Source: Clostridium magnum DSM 2767
Lineage (GTDB): Bacteria > Bacillota > Clostridia > Clostridiales > Clostridiaceae
Assembly: GCF_001623875.1 (NCBI RefSeq)
Contig: NZ_LWAE01000002.1
Span: 806,001-870,000, forward strand
Length of the DNA: 64,000 nucleotides
Reading direction: 5' to 3'
Below are positions 34,150 to 42,761 of this stretch, piece by piece. Below the pieces are notes generated by a model. That model worked only from the letters and a program-made list of their open reading frames with translations. It ran no database searches and had not been told where the DNA came from. Position numbers and translations under genes: made by a program. Within the stretch, counting starts at the first letter, position 1. Each line of letters starts with the position of its first letter.

Positions 34150-35775
34150 ATGATGTCTAATAGTAGCAGCAATACACAAAATCAAATTGGAAGTTCAGCT
34201 GAACAAAATAGTCAAGCAGATATTTCCCAAGAAGCCTATTCTGAAGCAAGACTAGAATCAATGAAACTATCTACTTCCTTAACTGTAAATATAGAGATGT
34301 TAAAAAAAATTGCAGGAGCCAACGCTGACCTAGTGAGTAGGAGTTTTACATTAGGAAAAACGGAGGTAATATCAGCAGTAATTTTTTATTTTGATAATCT
34401 TATTGACTCTGAACATATAGATTCTAACATTATGCAGTCTTTATTGACAGATCCATACGGAATAGGTTTGAATACAGGGGCCGATATAGTAAAAGAGTTA
34501 AGCTTGGGAAACCTAATTACTCGTGCACAGATTAAAAAGTCAAATAATATGAAAGAGCTAATGGATGGAATTCTTGTAGGCGAGGCAGTTCTTCTAATAG
34601 AAGGAATAGATCAGGTCTATATTATAAGTGCAAAGGGGTATGAGCATAGGACGGTGGCAGAATCAGACGTTGAACCTATAGTAAGAGGTCCTAGAGATGC
34701 ATTTATTGAGGTATTGAGCACTAATCTAGGACTTATTAGAAGAAGGATTCACAGCCCTAACTTGGTGTTTGAATCACTAAAGGTTGGCAGAGTGACGCAG
34801 ACAATAGTTTGTATTGGATATATTAGAGGTATTTGTTCACCTAAGCTTGTAGATGAAGTTAGGTTACGAATTAGTAGAATAGACATTAATGGTGTATTAG
34901 GAAGTACTTACATAGAAGAACTTATTAATGATGCACCTTTAAGTCTTTTTCCCAAAGTACGTAATACTGAAAGACCTGATGCAGCTAGTTCAGCCTTACT
35001 AGAAGGAAGAATAGTTATTATTGTGGACAATACACCGGTGGCTCTCATTATTCCAGGTGAATTTTTTTCACTTTTACAATCCTCAGAAGATCATTATAAT
35101 GAATATATATTTTCGACTTTAATAAGATTTTTGAGATATATTTCATATGCTATAGGACTTACGCTGCCTTCATTTTACATTGCTATTGCTAATTTTCATC
35201 AGGATTTAGTGCCTACTAAACTTTTGGTAAGTATTATATCAGCTCGTACAGGAGTACCTTTACCTAATTTTGTAGAGGCAATTCTTATGGAAGCTACCTT
35301 TGAAATCCTCCGTGAAGCTGGATTACGTCTTCCAAGACCCTTAGGGCAGGCGGTAAGCATTGTTGGAGCACTTGTTATTGGGCAGTCAGCGGTTCAAGCT
35401 TCATTAGTTTCGCCACTGATGGTAATAGTAGTGTCTTTAACTGGTATTGCTATATTTACTATCCCTCAATATAATATTGCTCACCCCGTACGAATACTCA
35501 GGTTTCCTTTAATGATTGTGAGCTCAATTCTAGGCCTTTATGGTTTAATGCTAGGACTATTATTTCTATTGATTCACCTATGTTCTGTAAGGAGCTTTGG
35601 TACACCATATCTTACTCCTTTAGCTCCTTTTAAGGCTAGAGATCTTAAAGATACTGTTGTACGGGCACCGCTTTGGAGCTTCAACGGACGACCAAGATCA
35701 ACTATTGAGAATAATAAACCTATGTCCTCTGGTGAAATGCCGAGACCACCTAAAGACGGGAGGAATAATCCGTGA
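34150..35775 (+). CDS. gerKA: spore germination receptor A subunit
   Basis: 541 residues behind GGAGGGAG. GerA-family: a Ser/Gln-rich N-terminus, a soluble domain (about 50-290) with the motif RGPRDAFIEVLSTNLGLIRRRI, and a membrane domain with GLTLPSFYIAI, PLPNFVEAILMEATFEILREAGLRLPRP and further helices to about 480. It forms the inner-membrane germinant receptor of the spore with GerKC and GerKB. Its stop overlaps the gerKC start by 4 bp. The germinant is unknown; clostridial GerK receptors often respond to amino acids. The symbol follows gene order A-C-B. Confidence 0.9.
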   Translation: MMSNSSSNTQNQIGSSAEQNSQADISQEAYSEARLESMKLSTSLTVNIEMLKKIAGANADLVSRSFTLGKTEVISAVIFYFDNLIDSEHIDSNIMQSLLTDPYGIGLNTGADIVKELSLGNLITRAQIKKSNNMKELMDGILVGEAVLLIEGIDQVYIISAKGYEHRTVAESDVEPIVRGPRDAFIEVLSTNLGLIRRRIHSPNLVFESLKVGRVTQTIVCIGYIRGICSPKLVDEVRLRISRIDINGVLGSTYIEELINDAPLSLFPKVRNTERPDAASSALLEGRIVIIVDNTPVALIIPGEFFSLLQSSEDHYNEYIFSTLIRFLRYISYAIGLTLPSFYIAIANFHQDLVPTKLLVSIISARTGVPLPNFVEAILMEATFEILREAGLRLPRPLGQAVSIVGALVIGQSAVQASLVSPLMVIVVSLTGIAIFTIPQYNIAHPVRILRFPLMIVSSILGLYGLMLGLLFLLIHLCSVRSFGTPYLTPLAPFKARDLKDTVVRAPLWSFNGRPRSTIENNKPMSSGEMPRPPKDGRNNP

Positions 35776-36935
35776 AAAAGATGATAGTCCTTTTAATAAT
35801 TATTTCATTTACTTTTATGGGTTGTTGGGATTCAGTGGAAACTGAAGAACTTGGAGTTGTAACGGCAATAGGACTGGGGATAAGTGAAAGTAATAATATC
35901 AGGGTAATTATTCAGGAAATACCCCATAAAAAACAGACAACAAGTAATGAAGGATCAGCTGGAGGTAATAAAAGTTCATTTTACATGTATGACGGATCTG
36001 GTCCTACTATATCCGAAGCAATACAGAGGATGTCGGCAAATGAGCACCACAGGTTATACTTTGCCCATACTAAGGTAATTATATTAGATGAGGCATTAGT
36101 TAGTACAAAAGGCATAAAGCCTATAATTGATTTCTTTGAAAGAACCCCAGAGGTAAGACTTAGCACATGGATATTAACATCACCAATGAATCAGTTTGAT
36201 AAAATGCTTAGTAAGGATGTAGGAATTGGCATTGATACAGGTTCAATGTTAGAAGAAACAATTCATAATAAGAGGCAGAATTCAATCCTTACTATCAGCG
36301 ATCTAAAAGATTTTGTAGAGATGTTTAACAAATCCGGCAGTGAGGCCTATTCATCTGGTGTAAGTATAAAATCTCAGAATTCCGCTGATAATCAAGCCAG
36401 CAAAGAAAAATTTTATGTTAAAGACACTGCAGTGTTCAAAGGTGATAAAATGGTTGGTTGGCTTACGGATGAGGAATACATGGGGTTTTCATGGATTAAT
36501 GGAGATGGAAAAGGAGCGATTATGAACATTCCCCTTGGTGATGGGGTACTTTCACTTCGAATAGTTAGAATTAAATCCAAGTTACAGCCCGTAATAGATG
36601 ATGGGGAAATGAAAATGAATATTGATATAGAAATTATATCGAATATTCAAGAAAGTCAGGTTAATTACAATTTTATGAATGAAGACACAATCAAAAAAGT
36701 TGAACATCTTCAAAATGAAAAAGTAAAATCTCAAATAACTGCAGCATTTGAAAAATCTAAAAGATTAAATTCAGATGTTTTTAGAGTGGGTAGTTATTTT
36801 AATATGAGATATCCTGATTTTTGGAAAGGAATTCAAAATAATTGGTACTCATACTATTCAGAGGTAAAAGTAAATATTAATGTAAATTCAACAGTTAAAG
36901 ATGTTGGGAATGTTTATAAGTCGTTAAGAAGATGA
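35772..36935 (+). CDS. gerKC: Ger(x)C-family germination lipoprotein
   Basis: 387 residues from a GTG that overlaps the gerKA stop. Lipoprotein signal with Cys18 (FTFMGCWD), then the three-domain GerC body: ELGVVTAIGLGISE, HRLYFAHTKVIILDEALV and the C-terminal VEHLQNEKVKSQITAAFEKSK helix region. Anchored on the outside of the spore inner membrane as part of the receptor. Confidence 0.92.
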   Translation: MKKMIVLLIIISFTFMGCWDSVETEELGVVTAIGLGISESNNIRVIIQEIPHKKQTTSNEGSAGGNKSSFYMYDGSGPTISEAIQRMSANEHHRLYFAHTKVIILDEALVSTKGIKPIIDFFERTPEVRLSTWILTSPMNQFDKMLSKDVGIGIDTGSMLEETIHNKRQNSILTISDLKDFVEMFNKSGSEAYSSGVSIKSQNSADNQASKEKFYVKDTAVFKGDKMVGWLTDEEYMGFSWINGDGKGAIMNIPLGDGVLSLRIVRIKSKLQPVIDDGEMKMNIDIEIISNIQESQVNYNFMNEDTIKKVEHLQNEKVKSQITAAFEKSKRLNSDVFRVGSYFNMRYPDFWKGIQNNWYSYYSEVKVNINVNSTVKDVGNVYKSLRR

Positions 36936-36989
36936 TGAATATTTAAATAGAATGATTTAAGTACAAAATACGAGAGAGGATGGTAGCAA

Positions 36990-37205
36990 ATGTTCAGGGT
37001 GCTGATAGTTCTAAGCTCCATCATTTGTATTGCTGAAGGAATACCTTTAGCGAAAAAGAAGTTATGGAAGGAATTAACTACAGTAATATTTTTGGTATTT
37101 ATTGCTATATTTCTTGGAATAATAAAGGTATTAGATATGACTAATCCAATAGATATTTTAAATAATTTGATATATCCCTTTGGAAGAAAAGTCTTTAGAC
37201 ATTAA
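36990..37205 (+). CDS. small two-helix membrane protein of the ger operon
   Basis: 71 residues behind GAGAGGATGG. Two hydrophobic helices (about 2-16 and 30-48) and a basic C-terminus PFGRKVFRH. Position between gerKC and gerKB matches the small 'D' proteins found in some ger operons, which modulate receptor response; that parallel rests on size and location only. Confidence 0.7.
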   Translation: MFRVLIVLSSIICIAEGIPLAKKKLWKELTTVIFLVFIAIFLGIIKVLDMTNPIDILNNLIYPFGRKVFRH

Positions 37206-37277
37206 TGCAGTGAAACTTAAATTAGAAGAGAGGATTAAAGTGGGGAGATAGTATAAAGGAAGAGGAGGTAGATAGTT

Positions 37278-38375
37278 TTGGCTAACAAAGAAATCATAAG
37301 TTCAAATCAGTTTGTCTTGATGCTTTTTAGCATAATCACCTCTTTTTCAACTTTACAAATACCAGGACTACTTATATTTCACTCAGGGAGGGACGCATGG
37401 CTGTCAGTAATTATTGCATGGCTTTTGGATGTGCTGCTAGCTATAGTTTATGCTTATATGGGAATCAGATTTCCAGGTGAAAATTTTACTCAGTATAGTA
37501 TTACTATTCTAGGTAAGTATTTAGGGAGAGTAGTTGGTGCAATGTTTCCAATCTACTTTTTAATGGTAGCTTCAGTTTTAATGAGATCCATTAGTATATT
37601 AATTACTAATATGATGTTACCGAAGACACCAATGGAAATAGTTCTTCTTTCCGGGTATATGTTAATAGCCTACGGCGTTAGAAAAGGAATAGAGGTAATT
37701 GCAAGAGCTTGCCAGGTTTTGAGCCCAATTTATTTATTGAGTTTTGCTATATTATTTACACTAGTTGCTCCTTTTGTGAAAATAAACCGACTTAAGCCTC
37801 AGCTTGTAGAAGGCTTTTATCCTGTTTTATCAGGTTCTATATTCATTCTGGCCTTTATTGGAATATGTATTATGATGGGCATGTTTATTCCCATTTGCAA
37901 TCGTCCGCAAAATGGATTTATTGCTAAGTTTATTGCAGTAAGTATAGGTTCAGCTATAGTTTGCATCCTTGTTGTTTTAAGTATAGCGTCTTTTGGTCCA
38001 GAGCAGGCAGGAAATATGCTTAACCCAGGTTTACGGCTTGCTCAATTAGTTAAAATAGGAACTACCATTGAACGTTTAGAAGTGATATGGTTTATTATTG
38101 CCATAGGAGCTGGTATCATGACATCGGTTATCCTAGTGTGGGCATTTAGTCTTGGAATATCTCAAATTATAGGTTTGAGCACCTATAAACCTATTGTGTA
38201 TCCAGCTACTTTAATTGCTCTTGTACTTAGTATAACTTCCTTTGATAGCAGTATGGATGTTTCTAACTTTGCCTTTTATACATATCCTTTCATTGGTATA
38301 TTTGTTGGGACTGGACTAGAGATGTTTTTGTTTATAATGGCACTGTTTTTGAAAAAAAGAGGAAACACTATATAA
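37278..38375 (+). CDS. gerKB: GerAB/ArcD/ProY-type germination permease
   Basis: 365 residues from a TTG start behind GAGGAGG. Ten membrane helices of the APC-superfamily spore permease fold (SSNQFVLMLFSIITSFSTLQIPG at the N-terminus, GIEVIARACQVLSPIYLLSF in the middle). In GerA-type receptors the B subunit binds the germinant amino acid. Last gene of the operon; hairpin at 38425-38456 follows. Confidence 0.9.
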   Translation: MANKEIISSNQFVLMLFSIITSFSTLQIPGLLIFHSGRDAWLSVIIAWLLDVLLAIVYAYMGIRFPGENFTQYSITILGKYLGRVVGAMFPIYFLMVASVLMRSISILITNMMLPKTPMEIVLLSGYMLIAYGVRKGIEVIARACQVLSPIYLLSFAILFTLVAPFVKINRLKPQLVEGFYPVLSGSIFILAFIGICIMMGMFIPICNRPQNGFIAKFIAVSIGSAIVCILVVLSIASFGPEQAGNMLNPGLRLAQLVKIGTTIERLEVIWFIIAIGAGIMTSVILVWAFSLGISQIIGLSTYKPIVYPATLIALVLSITSFDSSMDVSNFAFYTYPFIGIFVGTGLEMFLFIMALFLKKRGNTI

Positions 38376-38424
38376 GTTTTATTTTGCCTTTGTCTAACAA
38401 ATAAATATATATGAAACGCAAAAA

Positions 38425-38460
38425 TGCTAAAGCAATCAAAATTGATTACTCTAGCACTTT
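38425..38460. terminator. ger operon / DUF5667 terminator
   Basis: 15-bp stem with two G-U type mismatches (38425-38439 with 38442-38456) between convergent genes; T-run on the plus side. Confidence 0.65.
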
Positions 38461-38523
38461 AGACAATGTAAAGGGAGTGATATTTTTATATTTACTTTGG
38501 GCCCAAATGCCTCGTTATATCTT

Positions 38524-39576
38524 CTAGTTCTTATCCTTATTTTCATTTGCTGAATTATTTTCTTTATCGGCCTTCATATCGTCACCTTTATTTTCTTTCA
38601 CACTATTTTCTTTATTAGTTTTTATCTCCTGTCCTTTATTTTCTTTTAATGCTGCATTAGTTGTGCTGTCCTTTGTAACAGTTGCATCGGAAGTCTCAGT
38701 ATTTGTAGTGGAAGTAACTTTGTTATTTACCGCTGGAGAAGTTTCAGTGGTTGTATCAGCATCTTCTGAAGAATTTGCTGCTTCTTCAGCTTTTTCCTTT
38801 TTAGCTTCTTTCTTTAGTTGTCCTACTCCACCTTTCATAGCTTCTTTCTTTGCAGCAACTACTTGGATGAATTTTTCATTTTGAGTAGCTAGAGTTAGCT
38901 TAGCATGAACTAAAGTTTCTTCAGCAGTTTTTATTGCTTGCTCATCACCAGCTTTTTTAGCCTCTTCTAGATTCTTTTCAGCTTCTTTCACTGCTTTTTT
39001 ATTTTGGTGTAATATTTCTCTTTCTTTAGCAACTTCTACTATCGCTTCTTTCTTTCTTGTTTGCATTTCTATAACTAGTGATAAAGTTCCTTTAGCATTT
39101 CCAGAAACTTTAGACTCTATACTTTTTAAAACTTCTATGGAGTTCATTTGCTTATTAATTATTACTGATTCTAACTTTTCTAGTTCATCTAATTTTACAG
39201 CACTATCAGTAGTTGTACTAGTAATAGATACGTTATCTATTACTGCATCTATCTTATCCTGAGCTTCAGCTATTTTATCATTATATTCCATTAATGCTTC
39301 ATTTAAAAGTTCAGCCTTTTCTTTATCAGCCAGTACTTCACTTTCTCCAAGGCGTTCTTCTGCTATTTCTACTAGAGCTTCAGCTTTTTTTTCATCTCCA
39401 GAAGCTAGGCTAACCTTTAAGTTATCTAATGCCTTATCAATAGGATATAGTATGGTGTTTTCAGCAGTAGTACCAGCTTTATCTGCAAGTGTTGCAGTAT
39501 TAGTGTCTGCTAAGGCTCTTCCTCCTATACTTAAAGATACAGCTATAGCTGTAACGAATAATGCTATCTTTTTCAT
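38524..39576 (-). CDS. secreted DUF5667-domain protein
   Basis: 350 residues. Signal peptide 1-23 (FVTAIAVSLSIGGRALA), then a DUF5667-like all-helical region (30-125: LYPIDKALDNLKVSLASGDE, ALVEIAEERLGESEVL), a charged coiled-coil (170-265) and a low-complexity Asn/Lys/Glu/Thr tail with repeated NKEN/KENKG units. No sortase or membrane anchor was seen, so it is released or held by charge in the wall. Divergent from sigI-rsgI across 281 bp; the upstream sequence resembles a SigI promoter. DUF5667 proteins often sit near sigma/anti-sigma pairs. Function unknown. Confidence 0.8.
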   Translation of the reverse strand: MKKIALFVTAIAVSLSIGGRALADTNTATLADKAGTTAENTILYPIDKALDNLKVSLASGDEKKAEALVEIAEERLGESEVLADKEKAELLNEALMEYNDKIAEAQDKIDAVIDNVSITSTTTDSAVKLDELEKLESVIINKQMNSIEVLKSIESKVSGNAKGTLSLVIEMQTRKKEAIVEVAKEREILHQNKKAVKEAEKNLEEAKKAGDEQAIKTAEETLVHAKLTLATQNEKFIQVVAAKKEAMKGGVGQLKKEAKKEKAEEAANSSEDADTTTETSPAVNNKVTSTTNTETSDATVTKDSTTNAALKENKGQEIKTNKENSVKENKGDDMKADKENNSANENKDKN

Positions 39577-39622
39577 CTTTGTTCCTCCTAAAAATGTTTG
39601 TCATTTTGTTCTCATAGATATT

Positions 39623-39653
39623 TACGGGGGCAATTTATTCTTTTGGGGGGTCC
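39623..39653 (-). promoter_or_regulatory. candidate SigI promoter of the DUF5667 gene
   Basis: On the minus strand GGACCCCCC (39653-39645), an 18-bp spacer and CGTA (39626-39623), about 50 bp before the ATG at 39576. SigI promoters in Bacillus and Clostridium carry an A-CCCCCC-type -35 and a CGAA/CGTA -10 (recalled consensus). Confidence 0.6.
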
Positions 39654-39709
39654 GTAAAAAATATGCAAAGAAGTATTTTGAACTTTTAATTTTATTCAAA
39701 ATAATATTA

Positions 39710-39764
39710 TGGAGTGGAAACTTGAATCAGGTGGAAGTACTAGAGCGTGTAGTTATCGGATAAA
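39710..39764. repeat. dispersed repeat, internally deleted copy
   Basis: In opposite orientation to the 33914-34100 copy. It contains that element's hairpin-side end (AAACTTGAATCAG) joined directly to its other end (AGAGCG-GTAGT-ATCGGATAAA), so about 130 bp of the middle is missing. Confidence 0.65.
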
Positions 39765-39775
39765 ATTTTTAACAT

Positions 39776-39805
39776 ACCCTCATAAAACTTGTTTATTAAA
39801 CCGTA
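39776..39805 (+). promoter_or_regulatory. possible SigI-type promoter of sigI-rsgI
   Basis: ACCCTC (39776-39781) and CGTA (39802-39805), with nearly the same spacing as the divergent site at 39623-39653. Autoregulation of sigI is usual. The -35 is a weak match. Confidence 0.4.
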
Positions 39806-39857
39806 ATAACTAATGAGATGGTTAGATGAAAGGGTGGTTAAATGAAGAGGTGGTTAA

Positions 39858-40544
39858 ATGAGTCTGGAGAAAGACTTAAACAATAACAGAAATGATTTTA
39901 TAGAAAAAAGTAAGAAATTTATATATAATGTTGCTGCTAACATTTGTAAAAAAAAATTACAATGGGAGAATGACGATGAACTTAGTGTAGCATTAATTGC
40001 TTTTAATAAAGCTTGTGAGTCTTATGTTGAAGATAAAGGAAACTTTTTCGGTTATTCAAAAGTTCTGATTAAAAACGCAATCATAGATCATTTTAGAAAA
40101 AGTACAAATAATCCATATTTAATTTTTAGTACTGAAGATAATCAGCTTGAATATATTGATGCTAAAAATTCTATGACTAGTTACGAACTTGAACAGGAAA
40201 ACATTAAAAGAGGCGAAGAAATAAAATTATTTAATGATGAGTTAAAAAAATATGGACTATCCTTTGAAGTACTTGCAGAATCATCCCCGACACACAGAGA
40301 TACAAGGGATAAACTATTGAACTTAGCCTTTAATTGTGCAAACCAACCATCTATCCTGGAATACGTTCATAAGTATAAAATGCTACCTGTAAAGCAAATT
40401 TGTCTTCTGACAAATTCTAATAGAAAACTAATTGAAAAATGGAGAAGATATATATTGGCATTGATTTTAATTTTTTCAAATAAAGAATATGTTTATATAA
40501 GATCTTATTTAAATATAAAGGTAGGTGAAGGTAATGAATATTAA
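39858..40544 (+). CDS. sigI: RNA polymerase sigma factor SigI
   Basis: 228 residues. SigI family: region 2 with ELSVALIAFNKACESYVEDKG and FFGYSKVLIKNAIIDHFRK, and the characteristic C-terminal SigI-C domain with NRKLIEKWRRYILALILI instead of region 4. In Bacillus it serves heat or wall stress; in cellulolytic clostridia it controls extracellular polysaccharide genes through RsgI sensors. Two near-identical 15-bp units (GTGGTTAAATGA) precede the start at 39834-39861 and supply two possible GTG/ATG signals; ATG 39858 is the most likely start. Confidence 0.92.
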   Translation: MSLEKDLNNNRNDFIEKSKKFIYNVAANICKKKLQWENDDELSVALIAFNKACESYVEDKGNFFGYSKVLIKNAIIDHFRKSTNNPYLIFSTEDNQLEYIDAKNSMTSYELEQENIKRGEEIKLFNDELKKYGLSFEVLAESSPTHRDTRDKLLNLAFNCANQPSILEYVHKYKMLPVKQICLLTNSNRKLIEKWRRYILALILIFSNKEYVYIRSYLNIKVGEGNEY

Positions 40545-41442
40545 AAATGGACTGGTTATAGACATAAAGGGAAATGCTGCTTATATAATGACTTCTAGTG
40601 GTGAGTTTTTCAAAATAAAAATTGATAAAAATAAAGCTTTGCCTGTTATAGGGGGAGAGTATAGCTCAAGAACCTTTGAAAATTCTTTTGTGTTTTTAAG
40701 TAAATTTAAATATGCTGTAGCAGCATGCTTATTATTTTTTATGGTAAGCTTAGGCGGGGGGACTTATGCCTATTATACTCCTACTTCTACTGTTACTATT
40801 GATATAAATCCATCCATTGAATTCAAGTTAAACAGATGGAGCAGGGTACTATCTTCAAATTCATTAAATTCTGATGGAGAGGAGGTTTTATCGGAAATAA
40901 AAACGAAGAACAAACCAATAGAGGATGTTTTAATAATGGTAATAAATCAAGCGAAAGAAGACAAATATATTAATGATGAATATATTAATTTAGGTAAATT
41001 AATTACTATAAATATAGTTGGAAAAGAAGTTGGTTTATCAAATCTCGAGGAAGAAGTATCAAAGGATACTATAAATGTGAAAATTGATAGTAATGGAAAG
41101 AACATATATAATAAGAGTAATAGAAAGCTAGATGATGCTACACCTAAAAAAAATAGTGATAAAAATTCTAATGTTAGTACAAATGCTAACTCAGCTATAA
41201 ATAAATCCTCTACAGTTGAAAATAATTCAAATATTAATGCTAATAAAATTGATAAGTCCGTAGATAATACTGGAAAAAATGATAATAGCTCTAATGGTAA
41301 GTATAATAATGCTTCAGGAAATGGTAACAAAAAAGACAATAATAATTCTAATATTGAAAAGCCAGATGAGAAATTCGATAAAGACAAAACAGATGATCAT
41401 CATAATTCAAGCAAAGAAGATAAAAATAGTAAAAATAAATAA
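40534..41442 (+). CDS. rsgI: anti-sigma-I factor RsgI
   Basis: 302 residues from the ATG at 40534, behind AGGTGAAGG and overlapping sigI by 11 bp; an in-frame GTG at 40525 lies within the ribosome binding site. N-terminal RsgI domain (1-50, cytoplasmic, binds SigI), one membrane helix (58-80), then an extracytoplasmic domain beginning TVTIDINPSIEFKLN; Asn92-Pro93 fits the autoproteolysis site described in RsgI proteins. The last 110 residues are low-complexity Asn/Ser/Lys with no carbohydrate-binding module, unlike the RsgI sensors of C. thermocellum. Confidence 0.9.
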   Translation: MNIKNGLVIDIKGNAAYIMTSSGEFFKIKIDKNKALPVIGGEYSSRTFENSFVFLSKFKYAVAACLLFFMVSLGGGTYAYYTPTSTVTIDINPSIEFKLNRWSRVLSSNSLNSDGEEVLSEIKTKNKPIEDVLIMVINQAKEDKYINDEYINLGKLITINIVGKEVGLSNLEEEVSKDTINVKIDSNGKNIYNKSNRKLDDATPKKNSDKNSNVSTNANSAINKSSTVENNSNINANKIDKSVDNTGKNDNSSNGKYNNASGNGNKKDNNNSNIEKPDEKFDKDKTDDHHNSSKEDKNSKNK

Positions 41443-41454
41443 AATTCACTTAAT

Positions 41455-41499
41455 AATCAGATGAAGTTGAAACTTCATCTGATTTAAATTTCACTTCAT
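41455..41499. repeat. dispersed repeat, hairpin-end copy
   Basis: A perfect 12-bp stem (41455-41466 with 41473-41484, loop TTGAAA) followed by TTTCACTTCAT. Compared with the copy at 34055-34100, G-C pairs are replaced by A-T pairs on both arms, so the stem is kept. It also lies just after rsgI and may act as its terminator. Confidence 0.7.
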
Positions 41500-41588
41500 G
41501 AGACTATACTAAATTTTCGCTATATTCCCTTGTTTAATAAAAATTTGGTATAATATAGTATAATATTATATTATAGAGGTAATTTTAA

Positions 41589-42395
41589 ATGAAAAAACAG
41601 GAATTTTCCAATTTACATTTATTGAATGAAAATGTCTCTATGACACTTATTGCAAATACAGGTGTTTTAGTTGAGTATGATGGAATAAAAATTTTAGTAG
41701 ACGGAATTCATTATGACAGTGAATATCACTTTAGTAAGGTGCCAAAGAAAATACTAAATGATATGATGGAGGGAAATGGCAAGTTTAAAAATATTGATTA
41801 TATTATGTTTAGCCATGAACATTCAGATCATTTCTCTCCTTATTATACTATGGAGTATCTGAAAAATAACAATGTGAAGTGTATTTTTATGCCTTTGGAA
41901 GGATCAGAAAAACTTGCAAATCTACAGTCTTATATAAATAACTATTCTTTTTCCTGCAGATTATTAAAGCTTCCAGTAGGAGAGAGCTGTTGTTATCAAC
42001 TTAGACAAGATATTTCTGTCACTATATTTAATGCAGTTCATATGGGTAAACAATATAGTTTTATGGATAACTATTGCTTTTTATTAACACTAGGTGAAAA
42101 AAACATTCTATTTACTGCTGACGCTGACTATGTAGATTCTTATTTTAAAAATCCATTGACAGGAAAAGATATAGACGTGGTTTTTGTAAATCCGTTATTT
42201 TTTAATAATATAGCGGGAAGGAAGGTAATTGAAAATGTCATAAAACCAACAATGGTAGGCGTATATCATATTCCATTTCTTCAAGATGATAAGTTGATGT
42301 TTCGAAAGATAGTTAAGAGGGATATGAATAAATTTAAAAATGACTTCTATGATGTTTTTGCTTTGTGTGATGAAGGACAAACAGTGATAATATAG
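41589..42395 (+). CDS. MBL-fold metallohydrolase (UlaG/RomA-like)
   Basis: 268 residues behind AGAGG. Metallo-beta-lactamase fold with SHEHSDH (His76, His78, Asp80, His81), the second histidine AVHMG and aspartate FTADADY. It lacks a C-terminal beta-CASP domain, which argues against an RNase, and looks closest to small L-ascorbate-6-P lactonase-like hydrolases. Substrate unknown. Monocistronic, with a terminator at 42424-42452. Confidence 0.82.
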   Translation: MKKQEFSNLHLLNENVSMTLIANTGVLVEYDGIKILVDGIHYDSEYHFSKVPKKILNDMMEGNGKFKNIDYIMFSHEHSDHFSPYYTMEYLKNNNVKCIFMPLEGSEKLANLQSYINNYSFSCRLLKLPVGESCCYQLRQDISVTIFNAVHMGKQYSFMDNYCFLLTLGEKNILFTADADYVDSYFKNPLTGKDIDVVFVNPLFFNNIAGRKVIENVIKPTMVGVYHIPFLQDDKLMFRKIVKRDMNKFKNDFYDVFALCDEGQTVII

Positions 42396-42423
42396 TATAG
42401 TTTTATTTCATATATTAGATGAA

Positions 42424-42458
42424 AGCCTCGTACTTTTTAAAAGTATGGGGCTAATTTT
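42424..42458 (+). terminator. terminator of the MBL-fold gene
   Basis: 12-bp stem with G-U pairs (42424-42435 with 42441-42452), then a T-rich tract. Confidence 0.65.
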
Positions 42459-42546
42459 ATATGCACTATATTAAGAGATAAGTATAAAAAAGATAAAAAG
42501 GAAAAATTATCAATAAAGGATTGGCATGTACATGGAAATTTTTGTA

Positions 42547-42575
42547 TTGACAATATTAGTGTAAAATGTTAGTAT
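42547..42575 (+). promoter_or_regulatory. promoter of the SDR-E1-E2-E3 operon
   Basis: TTGACA (42547-42552), 17-bp spacer, TAGTAT (42570-42575). Transcription would start near 42582, directly before the AAAATAC repeats, leaving a 180-nt leader. Confidence 0.7.
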
Positions 42576-42583
42576 TTAAATAT

Positions 42584-42618
42584 AAAATACAAAGTACAAA
42601 ATACAAAATACAAAATCC
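42584..42618 (+). repeat. tandem heptanucleotide repeat AAAATAC (5 units)
   Basis: AAAATAC, AAAGTAC, AAAATAC, AAAATAC, AAAATCC, beginning nine bases after the -10 box. The same repeat at the same offset follows the lipA promoter. Confidence 0.8.
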
Positions 42619-42692
42619 TCATACTAAAATAAGATTACACCTGTGTTAGATTAGTATATAAATATAGGATTTTGTTATAAAATTAGGCGCTA

Positions 42693-42706
42693 TGTAATCG
42701 TTTTAA
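42693..42706 (+). promoter_or_regulatory. cre-like site (CcpA) in the dehydrogenase operon leader
   Basis: TGTAATCGTTTTAA fits the cre consensus at 13 of 14 positions. Located downstream of the promoter, where CcpA acts as a roadblock; acetoin dehydrogenase operons in Bacillus are catabolite repressed. Confidence 0.4.
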
Positions 42707-42761
42707 AAGAAATTATGTGCATTAAAAGGCATATAAAATAAAAAATAAGGGATGAAAAGCA

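Larger units (their letters stand above)
42459..42761. other. control region of the dehydrogenase operon
   Basis: Contains, in order, a 10-bp palindrome CATGTACATG (42525-42534), a sigma-A promoter (42547-42575), heptanucleotide repeats (42584-42618) and a cre-like site (42693-42706) about 55 bp before the SDR start. Confidence 0.6.

Noticed and set aside
36961..36971. TACAAAATAC before the small ger gene as another member of the dehydrogenase/lipA motif
   Set aside because: A single unit inside an operon, without a promoter and without the TTAAATAT part; taken as chance in AT-rich DNA.
42500..42560. Sigma-54 promoter for the dehydrogenase operon
   Set aside because: GGCATG is present but no GC at the required 10-base distance; the sigma-A promoter at 42547 is far better.
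42584..42618. Heptad repeats as a CRISPR-like array
   Set aside because: Units are 7 bp with no spacers and no cas genes in the window.
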